Of a DNA stretch of 64,000 nt, positions 62,332-64,000 are shown one piece after another. Position 1 is the stretch's first letter. Each line of letters starts with the position of its first letter. A program made the translations under genes and the position numbers. The notes below the pieces were generated by a model that did no database searches, had not been told where the DNA came from, and saw nothing but the letters and a program-made list of their open reading frames with translations. The stretch is from Sinomonas sp. P10A9 (GTDB taxonomy: Bacteria; Actinomycetota; Actinomycetes; Actinomycetales; Micrococcaceae): assembly GCF_041022165.1 (NCBI RefSeq), contig NZ_CP163302.1, forward strand, positions 1,736,001 through 1,800,000, in the 5' to 3' direction.

Positions 62332-64000
62332 TCAGGCGACCGTGATCGTGATCGTCGAGCCCTCCGGCTGGGCGCCCGTCTTGTCCTGGCCCGCGACGAG
62401 GCCGAAGATCGGACGTCCGTAGGTATAGCTGCTCTTGACGGTGAACCCGGCGGCCTGCAGCAGCTGGGTCGCCTCCTTCTCGCTCTTGCCGAAGACATCG
62501 GGTACCTGAACGAGCTTCGGGCCCTTCGAGATGGTGAGGGTGACCTTGCCCCCCTTGGTGAGGGTGGCGCCGTCGACCGGATCCTGCGCGGCGACAGACC
62601 CCTTGGGCACGGTCTTGTCATTGACCTCGTCCGTCGAGACCACCGGGTCGAGTCCCGCGGCGCGCAGGGCCGCGAGGGCGTCGGACTGCGTCATCCCGAC
62701 GACCTTGGGCACGGGAATCGGCTGCGGCCCCTTGGAGACGGTCAGCGACACCGTCGAGCCGTGGCGCAGAGGCGTTCCGGACGCGGGGTCCTGGGCGACG
62801 ACGGTTCCGGAGGGCACGGTGTCGCTGTAAGTCTGCGTGATGGTCCCGACTGTGTCCTTCGCGGCGGTGATGGCCGCCTTGGCGTGATCAGCCGTTGCCC
62901 CGACGAGGTTCTCGAGCGGGAAGAGCTCGGGGCCTTTGGACACGAGGACATCCACTCCCTGAAACCTGCGGATCTGGGTCCCTGATGCTGGCATGCTGCC
63001 CACGATGAGCCCGGACGTGACGGCGTCGTCGAACACGTCCCGGGTCGAAAACGTGAGCCCCGCCTGCTCGAAGAGCGGGCGTGCCTGCTCGACGGTTAGG
63101 TCCTTGACGGGCGGCACGGTCGCGGCCGCTCCCGGCCCCACACCGAAGAACCACCCGGCCAGCGCCGCGAGAACGGCGAGGAGCAGGACGACGATCGCCC
63201 ACACGGCACCGCGGCGCCGGCGGTTGCCGGGCAGGAGCGTGCGGGTCGGGGTCGCTGCGGCGGCGGCTGACTGCTTGGCCTCCTCGCGCTCAAGCCGACG
63301 CAGCTCGCGGCCCGTCGGGGCGTGCTCCGGCTGCGGCATGACGCTCGTGTGCTGCGTCGGGTACGCCGAGCCGATCACTTCCGTGCGGCCCGCGGGCAGC
63401 GCCTCGGTCTGGGTGCCGACGCCGGTCGGGGGCTGAGGGATGTATTGGGTCTGCGCGGAATCCGGTGCGGAATCCTGTGCGGAATCCGGTGCGGACTCCG
63501 GCGTGTGGGCGGCGTGCAGGTCGAGCTGGGCGTCTGTCAGGTGCGTCCGGATGTGCCTGATCTCGTCGAGGAGGGCCTCGGAGCTGACGGGCCGGTCCTC
63601 GGGATCGCGTGCCGACGTCCATTGCACGAGCTCATCGAGCTCCGGAGAGAGCCCTGGGACCAGCGCGGAGGGCGGCGGGACGTCCTGCGTGACATGCTGC
63701 ATGGCGACCTGCACGGGTATATCGCCGCGGTAGGGCTGGTGGCCCGTGAGCAGCTCGTAGAGCATGATTCCGACGGAGTACAGATCGCTGCGGGCGTCGC
63801 TCCCGGTGCGCTGCACCAGCTCGGGGGCGATGTACCCGACGGTGCCCAGGGTGAGGCCGGTGTTGGTCGACGTCGTCACGGCGCGCGCGAGGCCGAAGTC
63901 GGCGACCTTGATCTGCCCCTTGTCCCCGAGGAGGACATTCTCGGGCTTGATGTCCCGGTGGATGAGCCCGGCCGCGTGGGCCGCTGTGAGGCCGTCCACG
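62332..64000 (-). CDS. Ser/Thr protein kinase with PASTA repeats, PknL-type (5' end outside window)
   Basis: The catalytic loop [18 protein letters not shown], and GTVGYIAPE are present; the N-lobe lies beyond the right edge. Then come a linker with tandem DSAP/Q repeats (12-bp repeat at 63455-63502), TM helix [21 protein letters not shown] and four PASTA domains (each ending in SKGP-like turns). Position next to aroG and plsC is that of mycobacterial/corynebacterial pknL. It may act on GarA, encoded in this window. Confidence 0.93.
   Translation of the reverse strand, partial: VDGLTAAHAAGLIHRDIKPENVLLGDKGQIKVADFGLARAVTTSTNTGLTLGTVGYIAPELVQRTGSDARSDLYSVGIMLYELLTGHQPYRGDIPVQVAMQHVTQDVPPPSALVPGLSPELDELVQWTSARDPEDRPVSSEALLDEIRHIRTHLTDAQLDLHAAHTPESAPDSAQDSAPDSAQTQYIPQPPTGVGTQTEALPAGRTEVIGSAYPTQHTSVMPQPEHAPTGRELRRLEREEAKQSAAAAATPTRTLLPGNRRRRGAVWAIVVLLLAVLAALAGWFFGVGPGAAATVPPVKDLTVEQARPLFEQAGLTFSTRDVFDDAVTSGLIVGSMPASGTQIRRFQGVDVLVSKGPELFPLENLVGATADHAKAAITAAKDTVGTITQTYSDTVPSGTVVAQDPASGTPLRHGSTVSLTVSKGPQPIPVPKVVGMTQSDALAALRAAGLDPVVSTDEVNDKTVPKGSVAAQDPVDGATLTKGGKVTLTISKGPKLVQVPDVFGKSEKEATQLLQAAGFTVKSSYTYGRPIFGLVAGQDKTGAQPEGSTITITVA
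63455..63502. repeat. 12-bp tandem repeat, four copies, inside the kinase gene
   Basis: GCGGAATCCGGT-like units at 63455, 63467, 63479 and 63491 encode SAPD/SAQD on the minus strand, in the cytoplasmic juxtamembrane linker. In-frame length variation is likely between strains. Confidence 0.9.

Overview
This is a high-GC chromosomal window from an actinobacterium. The gene order recN-pyrG-NUDIX-xerD, parA-scpA-scpB-rluB-tyrA-cmk-der, gcvH-garA-ftsR-DUF151-merR and pknL/aroG/plsC, the codon use, GTG/TTG starts and many leaderless starts fit the Micrococcaceae (Arthrobacter/Sinomonas group). The genus is an inference from synteny. I saw no insertion sequence, prophage, CRISPR array or rRNA; there is one tRNA (Pro, GGG). 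The two end genes (recN left, PknL-type kinase right) are cut by the window edges, not broken.

Layout. 1-4560: recN 3' end, pyrG, an ADP-ribose-type NUDIX, xerD and a MutT/MTH1-type NUDIX. 4585-11097: a methylcitrate-cycle locus, gntR-prpD-prpB-prpC on the minus strand and prpE on the plus strand, with two TGTATACA operators between them. 11117-19420: a thioesterase behind a TTACTC..GAGTAA operator, a gamma-glutamyltransferase-like enzyme, a TIGR01777-type epimerase, a divergent MarR/FMN-reductase pair, a sugar epimerase, a secreted SGNH hydrolase, a cold-shock protein with a TTG start and two small acidic proteins. 19559-23578: a CitA/CitB-type two-component system divergent from the dicarboxylate carrier dctA. 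23818-33057: the chromosome-segregation and housekeeping block, headed by a 14-codon leader ORF coupled to parA and interrupted after scpB by a DUF222-HNH gene and a 26-bp tandem repeat.

33142-45201 is more accessory: a YhgE/Pip-like membrane protein with a divergent TetR, tRNA-Pro, a WS/DGAT acyltransferase overlapping an antisense TetR, an SDR behind a 49-bp palindrome, membrane proteins, a luciferase-like monooxygenase, an N-terminally truncated dienelactone hydrolase, a wrecked glycosyltransferase gene, a succinyl-CoA:acetate CoA-transferase and an Fpg/Nei glycosylase. 45336-54592: gcvH-garA-ftsR-DUF151-merR, an orphan ParA, pyruvate carboxylase and a MinD-like ATPase with a long disordered N-terminus. 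54672-64000: fadD, ROK glucokinase, a small membrane protein, two tandem serine esterases, plsC, class II DAHP synthase and a PASTA-type Ser/Thr kinase.

How it works together: propionyl-CoA disposal (prp), C4-dicarboxylate uptake (dctA), anaplerosis (pyc), acetate/succinate CoA exchange and 2-oxoglutarate dehydrogenase control (GarA with a PknL-type kinase) form a carbon-node theme. FadD, a thioesterase, WS/DGAT, PlsC and esterases form a lipid theme. The signals most worth testing are the shared TTACTC..GAGTAA operator, the twin prp operators, the TANNNT-6/7-start leaderless signature on at least eleven genes, the coupled parA leader ORF, and a repeated intergenic palindrome.
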